A stretch of 17,477 nucleotides of DNA from positions 1 through 17,477 of the forward strand of contig JBBRQD010000110.1 of NCBI GenBank assembly GCA_038227045.1, given 5' to 3'. How positions within the stretch are numbered: the stretch's first letter is position 1; every line of letters starts with the position of its first letter. A program made the translations under genes and the position numbers. The stretch comes from JANXLS01 sp038227045. Lineage in GTDB: Bacteria > Planctomycetota > SZUA-567 > H5-PLA8. Under the pieces are notes generated by a model. It was not told the DNA's origin. It searched no databases and was given only the letters and a program-made list of their open reading frames with translations. This document shows, piece after piece, positions 6,755 through 14,032 of this stretch.

Positions 6755-6842
6755 GTTGAAGGTTTAAAGGTCGAAAGTTGAAAGTTGACTTTCGAGAGTC
6801 TCGAATCCTAAACCTTCAACTTTAAACCTTTAAACCTTCAAC
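6755..6842. repeat. 16-bp inverted repeat with nested GTTGAAAG-type units, inside the operon
   Basis: The arm at 6755-6770 (GTTGAAGGTTTAAAGG) is perfectly complementary to 6827-6842. The 56-nt loop contains further related units such as GAAAGTTGAAAGTTG and CCTTCAACTTTAAACC, plus a short TCGAAA/TTTCGA inverted pair. It fills most of the gap between the stop of adaptor 2 (6852) and the start of adaptor 3 (6740), so it would be transcribed as an intra-operon stem-loop. It is AT-richer than the flanking genes. Confidence 0.8.
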
Positions 6843-6851
6843 TTGATTTGC

Positions 6852-8345
6852 CTAGTTTTTATCGTCCGCCAAAATAACGCGCTCGCCCGCCTCGATGCCC
6901 TCGACCGCGGCCCAAAGATCGCTTTCGTCTATCACCTTTATCTTGCGTTTCGAAATCGCACCGTCCGCGCCCGAAATGGGCGCAAGCACGTCGCCGTCCT
7001 TTTGTTTAATCAGCGCCGCGCGCGGCACGACGATCGCGTTTTCGATCTGATTCAAGACGATATCGACGTCGCATCGCAGACCGAGACGCAAGATGGGTGA
7101 ATGATCCTTCAATTCCACTTCGACATCGAATACCTTGCGATTGGCGGTGCCGGAAATCGCCGTCGTGTCTTCCTGAAATTGCTCGAATTCGTCGCGCCCC
7201 TGCTCGGAAATCTTGAACACCGTTCCGACGAACGGCGCGCCCGTCCAGCCTGCCGGGATCACCTGCGCCTTCATGTTTTTCGAGATGCGGCTGACGTGCC
7301 CCTCGTCCACAGTCAGCTTCACTTTCATTTTTGATAGATCGGGGATCGTCAGGATTTCCATGCCGTCGAAGACTTCGCGTCCGGGCGCGAACCGGAAGCC
7401 GTAGTACGCCCGCCGCGGAACCACCAGCCCCATGCACGGCGCGCGATACAGCGTTTTCTTAATATTCTCCTGCAGTTCCTCCAGTCGGCTCTCGTCGCGC
7501 TTTCTTCTCAAAAGGTAGCGCTCTTCGTCGCGCTTCATGTTTCGTTCGAGCAACTCGACTTTCTCTTTCGCTGAATTGCGCGTCTTGGTCGCTTCCTTGA
7601 CTTTCAACGCCTGTTCGGCGACTTTCACCGGATCGATGATGTTCAATTTGCGGTGGGCGATGTCCATCTGCAGAACTTTGAAGTGCTGTTCGACGGACTC
7701 CGTCTGTTTCTGGCGGAGTTCCGAGACCGACGCGTAGCCCAATTTCGCGAGGCCATCGATCGCCGCCAATTCTTCCTGTTTTGCGGTCAGCAGAATTTTG
7801 TTGTTCTCGAGGTTCATCTGCGCGTTGACTTCATCGGCCGGTGTCGGCCCCTTCTTGATTTCGTCCAGGCGCAACTGCTCCAATTTTAAGCGCAGCTCGT
7901 AACTCTTGACGTCTTCCCGCGCGAGATTCAAAATCTTCAGCGATTCTTCGTGCAGCTTTTTGAAATCCGCGCCCTGTTCGCCGATCAATTCCTCGTGCTC
8001 CGCCTTCGCGTCCTCGTGCGGACGAGGGTCGAGTTTCAAGACGATGTCGTCCTTCTGCGCGAGCGAGCCTTCGAGCGCGATTTCGAGAATCGTCCCGGCC
8101 AGCTTTGTAAAAATGCGTTCTTCGCTGAGCGGCAAAATGACGCCGGTGCGCCGCAGCGAGTGCGTAAACGCGCGCCGTTCGGCGACGGCCATCGGGGAGG
8201 TATTGATTTTCGGGCGCGCGCTGTCTTCGTACCAAATCCATGCGCATGCAACCATCGCGGCAAGCATGGCCGCTTTAAACAACGCGCCGCCGAGCAGGCG
8301 CCATTTCGAAACCGGCCGGAACACATCATCTTGCATCTGTGTCAT
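6852..8345 (-). CDS. HlyD/MacA-type membrane fusion protein, adaptor 2 of the operon
   Basis: This 497-aa adaptor has a cytosolic N-terminus (MTQMQDDVFRPVSKW) and one TM anchor (about 22-39). A lipoyl half lies at about 76-107 and a highly charged coiled-coil hairpin at about 109-298. The second lipoyl half starts at LYRAPCMGLVVPRR (299-312). Beta-barrel (about 338-432) and membrane-proximal (about 436-493, IVVPRAALI) domains follow. The hairpin tip has Leu199 and Ser206 in docking-motif spacing, with Ala195 at the usual Arg position. ATG (8345-8343) overlaps the stop of adaptor 1 as ATGA and is preceded by a strong SD, AAAGGAG, at 5-nt spacing. The three adaptors share architecture but differ clearly in sequence, so this is not a recent duplicate. 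Confidence 0.9.
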   Translation of the reverse strand: MTQMQDDVFRPVSKWRLLGGALFKAAMLAAMVACAWIWYEDSARPKINTSPMAVAERRAFTHSLRRTGVILPLSEERIFTKLAGTILEIALEGSLAQKDDIVLKLDPRPHEDAKAEHEELIGEQGADFKKLHEESLKILNLAREDVKSYELRLKLEQLRLDEIKKGPTPADEVNAQMNLENNKILLTAKQEELAAIDGLAKLGYASVSELRQKQTESVEQHFKVLQMDIAHRKLNIIDPVKVAEQALKVKEATKTRNSAKEKVELLERNMKRDEERYLLRRKRDESRLEELQENIKKTLYRAPCMGLVVPRRAYYGFRFAPGREVFDGMEILTIPDLSKMKVKLTVDEGHVSRISKNMKAQVIPAGWTGAPFVGTVFKISEQGRDEFEQFQEDTTAISGTANRKVFDVEVELKDHSPILRLGLRCDVDIVLNQIENAIVVPRAALIKQKDGDVLAPISGADGAISKRKIKVIDESDLWAAVEGIEAGERVILADDKN

Positions 8346-10048
8346 GCCGGCTCCTTTCGCCGCTGGCCGTCGCTGGAATTCGAGGACGGCCGGTGCTCTG
8401 GAGTCTTGTCGCGATTTGAATCCGGCCCGCCGCCATTTCTCGGACCCGCTTTTTTGTCGGGCGACTTTCCGGATTTGGGCGCGCCTTTCTTTGAGCCGGG
8501 ATCCTCGTCCGGCGCGTGCTGTTCGGCAATTTTTGGGACGTAAATCCTGTCGCCGGAATTCAAGCCCGACGCCACCACCACTTTTCCAAGCGATGCCCGT
8601 CCGAGCTCGATTTTGCGCACCGCTGGCGTGCCGCCATCCATGACCATGACCGAGGACATGCCGTCGATCGTGCTCACCGCCTGCTCGGGAATCGCGATTG
8701 CGTTCTTCAGCGTTTCTTCGGGAAAGTCCACGCGCGCGCGAAACCCCTCGCGCAAATGCTTCGGGTCGCTGAAATCCAATTCCACTTCGACATCGAATAC
8801 TTTCACGCCCGACAGGCCTTGCGCCTTGACGTCCGCGTCGGAAAGCTTCGAATTTCTATCGCGCGCCCAGCCGTCGATCCACGAGACATGCGCGGCGTAC
8901 ACAATTCCGGGCAGCGTGTTGACCTGCACCCGCGCCGCGCTGCCGGGAACCGGCGCGCCGCCCGGTTCCGCCGCCGGCGTGAGCGCCTGGATTTTTCGGA
9001 TCAGGGATTCGGGCACCTGCGTCCGGACTTTCATTTTTTCATAATTCGGCAGATCGATCGGCGCAATCCAGGGGCTAACGCGCTCGCCCACTTCGGGCTT
9101 TTTATTGTTGCGGTAGCCCATCGTGCGGTAGACCACGACGCCATCGTGCGGCGCGCGCAGCGTGCTGCGTTCTAGTTCGAGTTCGAGTTTGGCGAGCCTG
9201 CGCTTGAGCGTGTTCGCGGCGCGTTCCGCGCTCTTTACCTTTACGTCCAGCGCGTTGATCTGATCCCCGTTGTCGATCAGTTTGTACTTCCATCCCAACT
9301 CCGCAAATTCAAGATCGCACTGCGCGGTGTGACGGTCGTATTCCAGCGCGCCATCGTACAGAATTCGCGCCTGCATCGCGGCGCGCGTTTTTTCGAGGCG
9401 CGATTTTTCAAGCGCAATCGTCTTCAATTCGTAGTCCTGCTTCGCTAGAAATCCGCGGTCGTACAGCGGCTTGCAGAGGTCCAGATCGCCCTGCGCGGAA
9501 TTCATGCGGGCCTGGGCGCCTTCGAGCGTATTCTTGGCCTGTTCTTTCTCCACTTCATTGGGATGCGCCGCTGTTTCGCGCACCTTTAACAGGGAATATT
9601 CGGCCTTCTCCAGTTCCGTGTGAAATTCGACGGCGAGACGCTTGGTCTCCAGATCGCGCGTTTGAATTTGTTGGGCCAGGGCGGTTTCGGCAGTGTCGAG
9701 ATCTTCCTGAATATGCTGGATGTTTTCCTTGAGATCCTTCGTCTCCAGCGCGATCACCGCTTCGCCTTTTTGGACTTCTTTGCCCTCGGGAACGAGCAGA
9801 TCGATTTTTCCGGGAATGAGAAATGTCAGGCTCGTGACTTTGACCGGCCGCAGCTCGCCGTCTTCCTGAATCGCGATTTCAAAATCGCCGCGGGCGACTT
9901 TCACCCATTCTCCGTGCAAGCCGAGAATTTTCGTGCGCGCTTCCTCGGCCGCCGCCGAACCATTCGCCGCGGCGGGCTGGGTGTATCGAAAAAGCGCGAT
10001 GGAAAGCGCCGCAAGAATCGGTAAAACCGCAATCAGTCGAAACCACAT
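8342..10048 (-). CDS. HlyD/MacA-type membrane fusion protein, adaptor 1, first gene of the export operon
   Basis: This 568-aa adaptor begins with a TM anchor at residues 4-21, followed by a lipoyl half (about 71-104, LIPGKIDLLVPEGKEVQKGE). The coiled-coil hairpin spans about 105-297. The second lipoyl half starts at STLRAPHDGVVVYRT (295-309), then come a beta-barrel (about 336-450) and a membrane-proximal domain (about 453-507). The tip has Leu195, but Ala202 and Leu191 replace the Ser and Arg of the docking motif. An unusual 60-residue tail (508-568) is rich in Lys, Pro, Gly, Ser and Asp and looks disordered. It does not overlap adaptor 2's frame beyond the ATGA junction. The start ATG (10048) has only a weak SD. 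The leader region upstream contains a hairpin at 10096-10140 and a TATAAT box at 10247-10242. Confidence 0.9.
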   Translation of the reverse strand: MWFRLIAVLPILAALSIALFRYTQPAAANGSAAAEEARTKILGLHGEWVKVARGDFEIAIQEDGELRPVKVTSLTFLIPGKIDLLVPEGKEVQKGEAVIALETKDLKENIQHIQEDLDTAETALAQQIQTRDLETKRLAVEFHTELEKAEYSLLKVRETAAHPNEVEKEQAKNTLEGAQARMNSAQGDLDLCKPLYDRGFLAKQDYELKTIALEKSRLEKTRAAMQARILYDGALEYDRHTAQCDLEFAELGWKYKLIDNGDQINALDVKVKSAERAANTLKRRLAKLELELERSTLRAPHDGVVVYRTMGYRNNKKPEVGERVSPWIAPIDLPNYEKMKVRTQVPESLIRKIQALTPAAEPGGAPVPGSAARVQVNTLPGIVYAAHVSWIDGWARDRNSKLSDADVKAQGLSGVKVFDVEVELDFSDPKHLREGFRARVDFPEETLKNAIAIPEQAVSTIDGMSSVMVMDGGTPAVRKIELGRASLGKVVVASGLNSGDRIYVPKIAEQHAPDEDPGSKKGAPKSGKSPDKKAGPRNGGGPDSNRDKTPEHRPSSNSSDGQRRKEPA

Positions 10049-10392
10049 TGGATGGTTTTTCGCAACTCCGGGACTCGCTCGAAAATTCTGAAAATCATAG
10101 GGCAGCGCACCTCGTTTTCACTCGTGTTTGCGCTGCTATGAGGTACACCACACGGCCAAGCGGTAGTAACGAACTTTTCAGAACTTTCGAAATTCGCCCG
10201 GCACTCTGAATCTTGACCCTGCTTTAGCGTGCGATCGCTGTATTATATCGGCAGTTTTACAATGGAATCTTGAGATCGCGGGCCGTTGCGTTCTCTCCGA
10301 AAAAGAGGGCAATCGCTGCCGCATTCCGGGATTTGTGCACATGTGTCGTGAGATTTCGAATACCGCCATTATGAAACTTGGAACTTGATTGA
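10049..10392. other. Divergent intergenic/leader region between export operon and glycosidase-like gene
   Basis: This 344-bp stretch has no supported gene. On the minus strand there is a perfect TATAAT at 10247-10242 without a recognisable -35 box. If used, it would give the export operon a leader of about 185 nt that includes a 5+7-bp hairpin at 10096-10140. A TTGACC at 10213-10218 and TATTAT at 10241-10246 on the plus strand are 22 bp apart, too far for a normal sigma-70 promoter. A GCGATCGC palindrome lies at 10231-10238. Confidence 0.5.
10096..10140 (-). promoter_or_regulatory. Putative hairpin in the export-operon leader
   Basis: The inverted arms are CATAG-gg-CAGCGCA (10096-10109) and TGCGCTG-CTATG (10129-10140), giving 7 + 5 base pairs with a 2-nt bulge and a 19-nt loop. 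It lies 48 bp upstream of the adaptor-1 start codon, within the predicted transcript. It might be an operator for a dimeric regulator, an RNA control element, or incidental. No known riboswitch class is recognised. Confidence 0.35.
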
Positions 10393-11865
10393 ATGAATTT
10401 AGTGCGTGTCGAAGAGCGGGAAGAATGCGTCCGCGTCAGTTCGGATTGTTGGGAGATCGAACATCTCAAACATGCGGGCGGCGCGTGGCACTCGCTGATC
10501 TTTAAGCACGGATCCAAAAAGAATCTGCTGCGCGGACCGCTCTCCAGCGCCATCCGCGTGCTGCGTTCGGACTCGCTTCACGGCGAGGCACACGGCTATT
10601 ACTCCGAATCCAACGATCCCGCTCCGCGCATCTCCGTCGAACGCATGGCCGGCGGTTCGGCCGCCGTCGTATGCGAAGGAACGTACCTAAATGTGGACGG
10701 CGGCGCCATTCCGGTCGGCTACCGCCGGCGCACCGAATACGGTTCGCACGGCCTGATTTGGACAACGCTGCAGATCATGACGGATTGCGGCTGTGGCGGC
10801 GTGACCGAAATCCGCGCGCTGGGCCTGCCGTTGCGCGCGGGGCTGACCGACGCGTACGTGCGCTTTCATCCCACGCAAGCCGGCGGCGCGGATCTGCTCG
10901 GCGGCCGAACGTGGCTCGATCTCGCGCGCAACACCCATGCGACGCCGTTTCTATCGCGCTTCACGCCGCTTCAAATCGCGTGCTTCGAACGCGGTGTGGA
11001 AGGCTTCGAAATTTTTCCGGGGTCGGATTTCGCGCAGTGGGATTGTGCGTTCAAGCCCGACATCGGCCTGGGACATTTTCGCCTCGGCCACGATGCGTCG
11101 GGCACAGCCATCGAACTCGATCCGTACTGCCTCGCCGCGCGACGCCTGAAAATCCGTTTGCAGGGCACGCTCACCCTGCGCTTGGGCATCGCGCTCAACG
11201 AAGTCAAGCCGCGCTCCGCCACGAAAAACTCCATTCGACACGTCTTCCTGAACAATGCACGCACCAGCGATGCACAAATCGAACTGCTCGCCGCGGAAGG
11301 CGTCGAACTGATCTGTTTCAAAGACGATTATCGCGACGGCGGCACATTCTGGCGCAACGGCGCAGTCACGCCCTACGACGCCGAGGGCATGGCGGCGCTC
11401 CGAGCCCTCATCGAATCGTGCCGGCGTTGCGGCATCAAGATCGTACCGTACGTCTCGACGCACGAACTTCATCCGGAGACGCACGCGTACGAACTGCACG
11501 CCCGCGACTGGATGCACGCGGCCGCGCGGTCGCTCGACGTGATCCATACATGGATTGGCGCGGGCGAACTCGGCGGTCTGATGTGCCTGCGTTCGGGGTG
11601 GCTCGATTGCCGCAAAAAAACCATCGACGCACTGTTACGTGATTTGCCCTGGGACGGCCTGTGCCTGGATTGGCCCACCCCGATGCCATGCTGCCATCCC
11701 GGCCACGCCCCCGGCCCGTTTCACAGCGATATCGAGGAACTTCTGGACCTGCTCATTTTCTGCCGCACGCGCGTGGGACCGGAAGGCGCGCTCGTATTTC
11801 TCGCCTCAAACGATTCCTCAATTATCGCGGCGAATCTCGCCGACCATATTTTGCCACGCGAATGA
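10393..11865 (+). CDS. Putative glycoside-hydrolase-like protein, possibly C-terminally truncated
   Basis: The 490-aa protein has a beta-rich N-terminal half (about 1-280) of the kind that precedes the barrel in several glycosidase families. The second half has TIM-barrel-like alternation: HVFLN (283-287), GVELICFKDDY (303-313), GIKIVPYVSTHE (347-358), WDGLCLDWPTP (420-430) and GALVFLASND (465-474). Asp426 in CLDW is a candidate catalytic nucleophile at a strand end. The nearby MPCCHPGH (431-438) is Cys/His-rich and could bind metal or shape the active site. No signal peptide is seen, so it is likely cytosolic. The protein stops at ADHILPRE, right after the next strand/helix, where related barrels usually continue. 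The exact family is not identified. An isolated GGA is the only SD-like element before the ATG. Confidence 0.6.
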   Translation: MNLVRVEEREECVRVSSDCWEIEHLKHAGGAWHSLIFKHGSKKNLLRGPLSSAIRVLRSDSLHGEAHGYYSESNDPAPRISVERMAGGSAAVVCEGTYLNVDGGAIPVGYRRRTEYGSHGLIWTTLQIMTDCGCGGVTEIRALGLPLRAGLTDAYVRFHPTQAGGADLLGGRTWLDLARNTHATPFLSRFTPLQIACFERGVEGFEIFPGSDFAQWDCAFKPDIGLGHFRLGHDASGTAIELDPYCLAARRLKIRLQGTLTLRLGIALNEVKPRSATKNSIRHVFLNNARTSDAQIELLAAEGVELICFKDDYRDGGTFWRNGAVTPYDAEGMAALRALIESCRRCGIKIVPYVSTHELHPETHAYELHARDWMHAAARSLDVIHTWIGAGELGGLMCLRSGWLDCRKKTIDALLRDLPWDGLCLDWPTPMPCCHPGHAPGPFHSDIEELLDLLIFCRTRVGPEGALVFLASNDSSIIAANLADHILPRE

Positions 11866-11920
11866 TCACGAACGATTGAACGATGTCATTGAACCCAGCT
11901 TGAGCCCTCTTAAAGGGTGC

Positions 11921-11948
11921 CACTGGTAGCGGCCGTTTGCTACCAGTG
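11921..11948. terminator. Perfect 10-bp hairpin in a convergent junction (terminator or palindromic repeat)
   Basis: CACTGGTAGC (11921-11930) and GCTACCAGTG (11939-11948) pair perfectly around an 8-nt loop. The hairpin lies between the glycosidase-like gene ending at 11865 and the peptidase gene ending at 12018. There is no adjacent T-run on the plus side. The sequence resembles CCACTGGTAGC-type palindromes common in environmental genomes, so a repeat origin is likely. Confidence 0.5.
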
Positions 11949-12017
11949 CCGAATCGAGAACACGTGCTGAGTTTCAATAGATAGCGACGTCGGCACAACG
12001 AATGCCCAAGCTTTTTT

Positions 12018-13913
12018 TCACGCAAACAACACGTGTTGCTTCAAAAATTTCTCCAGCGAGGCAAAGAACGCTTCGATGGTTTCGGTCTTGCGCCAGCCGT
12101 GGCCTTCGCCGGCGTAGACATGGTATTCGTGGGGAATGCCGCGCGCTTTGAGCGATGCGACGATTGCATCCGATTGGTTCTTCGGCACGACCTCGTCGAT
12201 CTCGCCCTGAAAGATTGCGATGGGATCGACGATCTTGTCCGCGAAGAACGCGGGCGAACGCTCGCGATAAAGCGCGCTGGCCGCCGGCAGCGGACCGATC
12301 AGCGAGTCCGTGTAACGCTCCTCGAATTTGTGCGTCTCCATCGCCAGCCCGAATTGGTTCGAAACACCGAACAAGTTCACCCCAGCTTTGAACAATCCGG
12401 GATGCGTGACCATGGTCTGGAGCACGGTGAAGCCCCCGGCGCTGCCGCCCATGATCACGAGGCGCGTAGAGTCCGCCAGGCCACTATCGCCCAAATGCCG
12501 CGCGGCGCTCACCGCATCGTTGACGTCGTGAATGCCCCAATTTCCGCGCAGCGCATTCATGTATTCGCGCCCGTAGCCGGTGCTGCCACGGTAGTTCAAA
12601 TCGAGCACGGAATAGCCGCGCGTCACCAGAAATTGAATCTCAGCGCTGTACTTCGCCAGCGCTTGCGCCGTCGGTCCGCCGTGAACGCGCACGATTGCCG
12701 GCGGAAGGCTGGCGGTGCCCGCGCGTTTCGCCGAATACAACAATCCATGAATCTCGACACCGTCCAGTCCGCGCCACGAAATCGGGCGCGGCGCGATCAA
12801 TGCACTTGCGTCGATGCTCTCGCTCGACGACCGTTTGACGATCAATGCCGGAGCCGCCGCATGGGTATCCATGTCTTTGACAACAATGCGCCCCGGCTGA
12901 ACGGCCGACGACACAGAGCACGCTATAAGGGGGCGGCACGGATTGAGCGCGGGCTGTAGAAAATCGCTGTAACCTTCGGGATTTTCAAGAGGCACCGAGA
13001 CGCCGGATGCGGCTTCGATGCGGTGCAGCGATAAGACGCCGAGTTCGTTGCGGGAATAAACGATGTATTTTGAATCGCTCGTCCAGCCATAATTCCGCTG
13101 GCCCTGAGTCCAGGCGGGCGAGCCGAGCTGCGCGGCGCGTTCGTCGGACAGGCAGCGCCGCGTCTGCTGCTTCAAGTCGTAAAGATAGAAATTGAACCAG
13201 CCGCCCTCGTCGCTGAGGTACGAGAGCCAGTTTCCATCGGGCGAAAACTCCGGCTGAAACGTGGCGATGTCCACCGCGCCCGCGACACCACGCACATTTT
13301 TAAGCGACGGCAATTCGCCTTCGTTCAGGCTCACGTCCGCCAGATAAAGTTCAGTGCCGTCCCAGGGCATGTTGGGATGATCCCACGAAATCCACGCGAC
13401 TTGTTTCCCGTCGGCGCTCCAGCGCGGCTGCATGTAGAAGTCGTGGCCTTCGGCGATTTTCTTCGGCCAGCGTTTGCCGTCGGCATCCACCACCGCCAGA
13501 CCATCGCGCCGTTCGTGTGAAAAAACATACGCAACGTACCCGCCACACGGCGACACCGCCGGCGCAGCGATCTGGCCAAGCGGCGGCGTAATCGCCCGCG
13601 CCGCGCCGGGCGCAATGCTGCGGCGATACAATTGCCCGTTCGACACGAAGTAGACGGACCCGCGCGCCACGGTGAAATCGCCGCCACCGTAACCCAGGCG
13701 CGCGCGCACTGAAAGTTCATCGGTCAAATCGCGGGGCGCGTCACCGTTGAGTTTGGTCGCCACCAGCGCGCCGCGATCGCCGCGCCCTTCAAGCCACACC
13801 AGCGTCTCGCCGTCGCTATCCCAAAGCGCATCGCCAAGCCGCTGGCCTTGCGCAATATTCTTGGGCGTAAGCGGACTGTTCCAGAGACCGTAGGGTGCGG
13901 GGGGCGTCGACAC
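12018..13913 (-). CDS. S9 family (prolyl oligopeptidase / acylaminoacyl-peptidase type) serine peptidase
   Basis: The 631-aa enzyme has an N-terminal beta-propeller-like region (about 20-370) with WD/TolB-like repeats such as QPRWSADGKQVAWIS (162-176) and QPEFSPDGNWLSYLSDEG (220-237). A C-terminal alpha/beta-hydrolase domain covers about 375-630. The catalytic triad is visible: Ser491 in GGSAGG, Asp573 in GEIDEVVP and His605 in GEGHGW. The oxyanion-side HGGP (411-414) and NYRGSTGYGREY (440-451) are S9C hallmarks. No signal peptide is seen, so it is probably cytoplasmic, cleaving short peptides or acylated N-termini. The start is GTG (13913-13911), supported by AAAGGA seven bases upstream. It is transcribed divergently from the repeat protein at 14033, with 119 bp between them. 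Confidence 0.92.
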   Translation of the reverse strand: MSTPPAPYGLWNSPLTPKNIAQGQRLGDALWDSDGETLVWLEGRGDRGALVATKLNGDAPRDLTDELSVRARLGYGGGDFTVARGSVYFVSNGQLYRRSIAPGAARAITPPLGQIAAPAVSPCGGYVAYVFSHERRDGLAVVDADGKRWPKKIAEGHDFYMQPRWSADGKQVAWISWDHPNMPWDGTELYLADVSLNEGELPSLKNVRGVAGAVDIATFQPEFSPDGNWLSYLSDEGGWFNFYLYDLKQQTRRCLSDERAAQLGSPAWTQGQRNYGWTSDSKYIVYSRNELGVLSLHRIEAASGVSVPLENPEGYSDFLQPALNPCRPLIACSVSSAVQPGRIVVKDMDTHAAAPALIVKRSSSESIDASALIAPRPISWRGLDGVEIHGLLYSAKRAGTASLPPAIVRVHGGPTAQALAKYSAEIQFLVTRGYSVLDLNYRGSTGYGREYMNALRGNWGIHDVNDAVSAARHLGDSGLADSTRLVIMGGSAGGFTVLQTMVTHPGLFKAGVNLFGVSNQFGLAMETHKFEERYTDSLIGPLPAASALYRERSPAFFADKIVDPIAIFQGEIDEVVPKNQSDAIVASLKARGIPHEYHVYAGEGHGWRKTETIEAFFASLEKFLKQHVLFA

Positions 13914-14032
13914 GATGAGATCCTTTCAACGTTGGGCCTTTTAGCATGAATGGCGTTTTAAGACATAAACCGCGCAAGTTGTTCGGACGTGCTTCGTTTC
14001 AAACATTAATGGGCAACGAAAGGAAGTGTCCG

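Noticed and set aside
6755..6842. CRISPR or transposon terminal inverted repeats
   Set aside because: The interval between the arms is 56 bp with no coding capacity, and there is no target duplication or transposase.
10213..10246. TTGACC ... TATTAT plus-strand promoter for the glycosidase-like gene
   Set aside because: The spacer is 22 bp, outside the usual 16-18 bp range.
10671..11642. 323-codon plus-strand open frame
   Set aside because: It lies wholly inside the glycosidase-like gene in another frame, with Arg/His-rich low-complexity translation.
12033..12959. 308-codon plus-strand open frame
   Set aside because: It is antisense to the S9 peptidase, whose triad and motifs are intact. 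No domain is visible.
13946..14032. Longer start for the squalene-cyclase-repeat protein
   Set aside because: The extra 29 residues would precede a clear signal peptide, and the ATG at 14033 has an AAAGGAAG SD.
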